The translations under genes were made by a program, and so were the position numbers. From Candidatus Latescibacterota bacterium (GTDB lineage Bacteria; Krumholzibacteriota; Krumholzibacteriia; WVZY01): a stretch of 42,742 bases of DNA. The stretch is from positions 263,657-306,398 of the forward strand of contig CP070677.1 in assembly GCA_020352495.1 (NCBI GenBank). Reading direction: 5' to 3'. Of the stretch, positions 40,006-42,742 are shown piece by piece (position 1 is the stretch's first letter; each line of letters starts with the position of its first letter). The notes under the pieces are model-generated. The model had not been told where the DNA came from. It did not search any database and saw only the letters and a list, made by a program, of their open reading frames with translations.

Positions 40006-42742
40006 TCACGATTGAACATCGGGGGCTGACGACACTTTCGCCCTCGGTTGCTTGGCCCTGCCCCAAACCCTACGCACCCAAGCCGCTAACCGCTCGCCTA
40101 TGACGTAATACGTGGGAAGCGCAATCAGCGTGAGAAGAGTACCGACGGCGAGCCCACCGATCACCGCCCGAGCTAGTGGATAGTACTGTGTCCCGGCGAT
40201 GTTGGTCTGGCCGACCGCCATCGGGAAGAGTCCGAGGATCGTTGTGCACGCAGTCATGACAATCGGTCTGAATCTTTCGCGCCCCCCTTCGAAAATTGCG
40301 TCATAAATAGTACGCCCCTGCCGTCTGAAATTATTGACGTGATCGATGAGCACGATTCCGTTGTTCACCACGATGCCGATCAGTATTACGCCCCCGATGA
40401 ATACCATGAGGTTGACATCGGTTCCCGTGGCCAACAGTGCCAAAATCACACCCACCAGCGAGAAAGGAAGACATATCATGATGATCAGCGGATGCAGGAG
40501 CGACTCGAACAGCGCCGCCATGACCAGGTACACGCAGATCAACGCGAGGAGGATATTGACGAGCATATCGGTTTGCCGTTCCTGTTGCTCCTGAATCTCG
40601 TCGCTGAACGACCACGAATAGCCGAGGGGAAACTGTATCGAATTCATGACTCCAGCGATGGTCTTCATCATATCCTTCGACTCGCTTTGGTAGTATGCTC
40701 CCTCGACGGATACCGCTGCCTTTTGGTGTTGTCTCCTGATCGTTGTCGGTCCGCGGCCGCGGCTGAGATCCGCTACTGTTCCCAGTGTGAGCTCGCGTCC
40801 TTCCGGCATACCGACGAGTAGGTTCTCCAGGTTGTGGATACCAACCTTGTCTTCGGGGCTCAAAGAGATCGTCATCGGGACCTCCCGCTCGGGCGTCTGA
40901 AACCGCCGGAGCGGCATCCCTCGAAACGTTAGATTCATGATCCCGCTCACCGTCTGCGGTGAGAGGTTGTATTGTTGAGCAACGTCGCGATTGAGGGAGA
41001 CCTTGATCTCCTCCCTTCCCGTTTCGATACTCGTCCGCACGTCTTCGAGTCCCTCGATCAGACTAAACCGGCGTTTGACTTCCCGAGCGTATACGTCGAG
41101 CAGATCCATGTCCTCACCGAAAAGCGTGACCTGCATTCTCTGGACACCACCGCCGCCGCCTCCCTGGTCGTCGCCAAAGCGGAGATTCACACCCGCCAAT
41201 TCCGGAAGCTCCTCTCGAAGGTTCTCACGAATTTCCTTCAACCTTTTCTCGCTGAGATACTTGTCCTGGAAATAAAGTGTCGTGCCGGCGCGGTTGTCGG
41301 CGTAAAAGCTGTAAACCTGCTTGATACCAAGGTCATCCTTCTTTTCGAAGAGAACGTTCTCGACCTGGTTGACATATTTCTCGGTTTGGTCATAGGTGAG
41401 ATTGTCGGTGAAATCGTAGGAGATATAGAGATTCTCGATCAGCTCCCCCTCTTCCATGTTCACCTGTATTTTGAACATCTTCGCGGCTGTGATACTGATG
41501 ATCAGAATCGCAGGGATGATGACGAGTCCCGTGAGAACCGGTCTCCTGACCGTTGTCCAACGAAGTACCCGGACATAACGTTCCTGAATTCTGTTGAGAA
41601 CAGAAAAGCTTTTGATCTTTTTTGGTTTTAGAGTCCGGGACGTAAGAAAAGGAATCAAGGTAAGCGAGATAAGTAGCGAGAAAATCAGCGCCACGGATAT
41701 CGTAATCCCCACCTGCGCCAGGAAAACCATCAAACCCGTTGAATCCTTTGTGAAGATGATCGGGGCAAAAACGATGACCGATGTCAGCGTTGCCGCGATA
41801 ACTGCCCGGGCCACTTCCTGCGCACCAACGATCGAGGCCTTCACGCTCTCTTCGCCTTCCATTTGATGCCGGAAGATAGACTCCAAAACGACAATCGCGT
41901 TATCCACGAGCATCCCAACCCCAAGCATCAGTCCCATCATTGTTAGAACGTTGAGCGACCGACCGGTAAAGTAAAGAAATCCGCACGTACAGAGGATGGC
42001 GAAAGGGATTGCGACGGCGACGATAAGTGTCGTCGTAACGCGTCTGAGAAAGAAATACAGCACAGCGATGGCGAATAGCGCCCCGATGATGCCTGCTTGA
42101 CGAAGACCGTTCAGACTATTCAGTATTTGCTCAGATTGGTTCCAAAAGAGCAGGACGTTGATCCCTTCCAAACGCGGGTCTTTACTGATCTTGTCGAGTT
42201 GTTTCTGAACCCGTCTCCCCAATTCCACCGAATTCGCGTTGGAGGCCTTCTGAATCCAGAACGCGATGCACGGCTCGCCGTCGAGATGTCTACCGTAGTC
42301 GATCAGAGGCTCGCCAAAATACACCGTCGCGATGTCCTTGAGACGAAGCCCCGTATCGTTGATGACGAGGTTTTCGACCTGTTTGAACTCGGTAAAGCTC
42401 CCGATTCCTCTCACGTTGTACCGCAACCCCTCACTGGTCACCTCACCCAACGTCGCGGTCAGATTCATGTTCTGGATCTGCCGGAATAGAGCACCAACGT
42501 CAACGCGGTGCGCCTTGAGCTTGTTCATCTCCAGATAGATCGAGACCTCTTGCGGATCGATCCCATCGATTCCCACGCGTCCGACGCCCTCGATCCTCTG
42601 AAGCGGGTTGATGATCGTTTTCTCCAGCAGGTCATAGCTACCCATCAGATCCCGACCTTTGGCCGAGATTCTCCCTACCATGATCGGTTGGTCGTTCGAG
42701 TTGAACGTGAAAAGCTGGATTCGCTCTATGTCTTGCGGCAGG
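40006..42742 (-). CDS. RND efflux pump inner-membrane subunit (N-terminus outside the window)
   Basis: AcrB/CusA-type RND permease, about 911 codons visible; the frame stays open to the window edge (LPQDIERIQLF... before the first in-window ATG), so roughly 130-150 N-terminal residues are missing. Transmembrane helices and two large periplasmic loops are visible. Helix 4 has GVGMLVDNAIVVLES, with one Asp and an Asn where AcrB has an Asp pair. The second loop contains a Gly-rich stretch (DDQGGGGGGVQRM). Pumps drugs, metals or lipids with a MacA/AcrA-type adaptor that should lie upstream beyond the window. Substrate unknown. Confidence 0.95.
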   Translation of the reverse strand, partial: LPQDIERIQLFTFNSNDQPIMVGRISAKGRDLMGSYDLLEKTIINPLQRIEGVGRVGIDGIDPQEVSIYLEMNKLKAHRVDVGALFRQIQNMNLTATLGEVTSEGLRYNVRGIGSFTEFKQVENLVINDTGLRLKDIATVYFGEPLIDYGRHLDGEPCIAFWIQKASNANSVELGRRVQKQLDKISKDPRLEGINVLLFWNQSEQILNSLNGLRQAGIIGALFAIAVLYFFLRRVTTTLIVAVAIPFAILCTCGFLYFTGRSLNVLTMMGLMLGVGMLVDNAIVVLESIFRHQMEGEESVKASIVGAQEVARAVIAATLTSVIVFAPIIFTKDSTGLMVFLAQVGITISVALIFSLLISLTLIPFLTSRTLKPKKIKSFSVLNRIQERYVRVLRWTTVRRPVLTGLVIIPAILIISITAAKMFKIQVNMEEGELIENLYISYDFTDNLTYDQTEKYVNQVENVLFEKKDDLGIKQVYSFYADNRAGTTLYFQDKYLSEKRLKEIRENLREELPELAGVNLRFGDDQGGGGGGVQRMQVTLFGEDMDLLDVYAREVKRRFSLIEGLEDVRTSIETGREEIKVSLNRDVAQQYNLSPQTVSGIMNLTFRGMPLRRFQTPEREVPMTISLSPEDKVGIHNLENLLVGMPEGRELTLGTVADLSRGRGPTTIRRQHQKAAVSVEGAYYQSESKDMMKTIAGVMNSIQFPLGYSWSFSDEIQEQQERQTDMLVNILLALICVYLVMAALFESLLHPLIIMICLPFSLVGVILALLATGTDVNLMVFIGGVILIGIVVNNGIVLIDHVNNFRRQGRTIYDAIFEGGRERFRPIVMTACTTILGLFPMAVGQTNIAGTQYYPLARAVIGGLAVGTLLTLIALPTYYVIGERLAAWVRRVWGRAKQPRAKVSSAPDVQS

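Noticed and set aside
42682..42742. Possible disrupted RND gene
   Set aside because: The frame remains open and RND-like to the last base; the missing N-terminus is due to the window edge.
1..42742. CRISPR arrays, insertion sequences, attachment sites, riboswitches and rRNA/tRNA genes
   Set aside because: No regularly spaced repeats, transposase genes or recognisable conserved RNA motifs were found on either strand.

Overview
The window looks like a stretch of chromosome from an uncultured diderm (Gram-negative-type) bacterium. Evidence for an outer membrane is a complete tolQ-tolR-tolA-tolB-pal-cpoB set, several lipoproteins and secreted proteins, an outer-membrane beta-barrel candidate and an RND efflux pump. 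The exported M49-like peptidase, the small Cys-containing secreted protein at about 10.1-10.7 kb, the aromatic-rich DUF4384 protein and the frequent GTG/TTG starts suggest a candidate-phylum relative of the FCB group or of the Eisenbacteria/Krumholzibacteriota type. That placement is an inference from gene style, not a phylogenetic result. There is no phage, insertion sequence, CRISPR array, rRNA or recognisable tRNA. No stretch without a gene exceeds 300 bases; the longest are 37876-38136, 8006-8233, 32295-32496 and 19645-19839.

Layout. 0-1.1 kb: a RCK-gated potassium channel (+). 1.1-6.0 kb: a minus-strand set of exported M49-like zinc peptidase, phosphomannomutase/phosphoglucomutase and a secreted transglutaminase-like protein. 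6.1-7.4 kb: a divergent secreted serpin. 7.5-9.6 kb: Hsp20 with a sigma-54-type promoter, and an MFS permease. 9.7-10.1 kb: acpS. 10.1-19.6 kb: ten same-strand envelope genes (tolQRAB, pal, cpoB, two CNNM/CorC-type proteins, a DUF1611/DgcN-like protein and an enolase-superfamily epimerase) plus a small secreted protein. 19.8-21.6 kb: a divergent DUF4384 protein with a Tyr/Trp-rich block and an Arg/Lys/Ser-rich tail. 21.7-24.6 kb: an ECF sigma factor, zinc-finger anti-sigma factor, YbjQ protein, MBL-fold hydrolase and an exported Cys-rich protein. 24.8-28.3 kb: a GT-C type membrane glycosyltransferase and an M2-type metallopeptidase. 28.4-31.6 kb: rtcB, SAM hydrolase (DUF62) and a patatin-like phospholipase. 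31.7-33.9 kb: a beta-barrel candidate, cutA and a PP-loop sulfurtransferase-like protein. 34.1-37.9 kb: a dipeptide/oligopeptide ABC importer (two permeases and a binding lipoprotein, no ATPases here). 37.9-39.5 kb: a GC-rich structured spacer, a small membrane protein, DUF302 and thioredoxin. 39.5 kb to the end: UspA and the 3' part of an RND pump gene cut by the window edge.

How the genes fit together. The main theme is envelope maintenance. Tol-Pal energises outer-membrane constriction, and in this genome its operon appears to run on into CNNM-type transporters and a D-glutamate/dipeptide pair that could process murein-derived amino acids. A second theme is stress and protein quality control (Hsp20, thioredoxin, UspA, the ECF sigma module with its Cys-containing anti-sigma factor, serpin and several metallopeptidases). 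The most unusual items are the aromatic-rich DUF4384 protein beside tolQ, the Cys-Ser-Lys repeat protein next to the sigma module, the sigma-54-like promoter of hsp20, and a structured GC-rich spacer at 37.96-38.14 kb. I see no clearly new multi-gene system; the best candidates are the extended Tol-Pal-CNNM-DgcNA gene run and the sigma/Cys-rich module.
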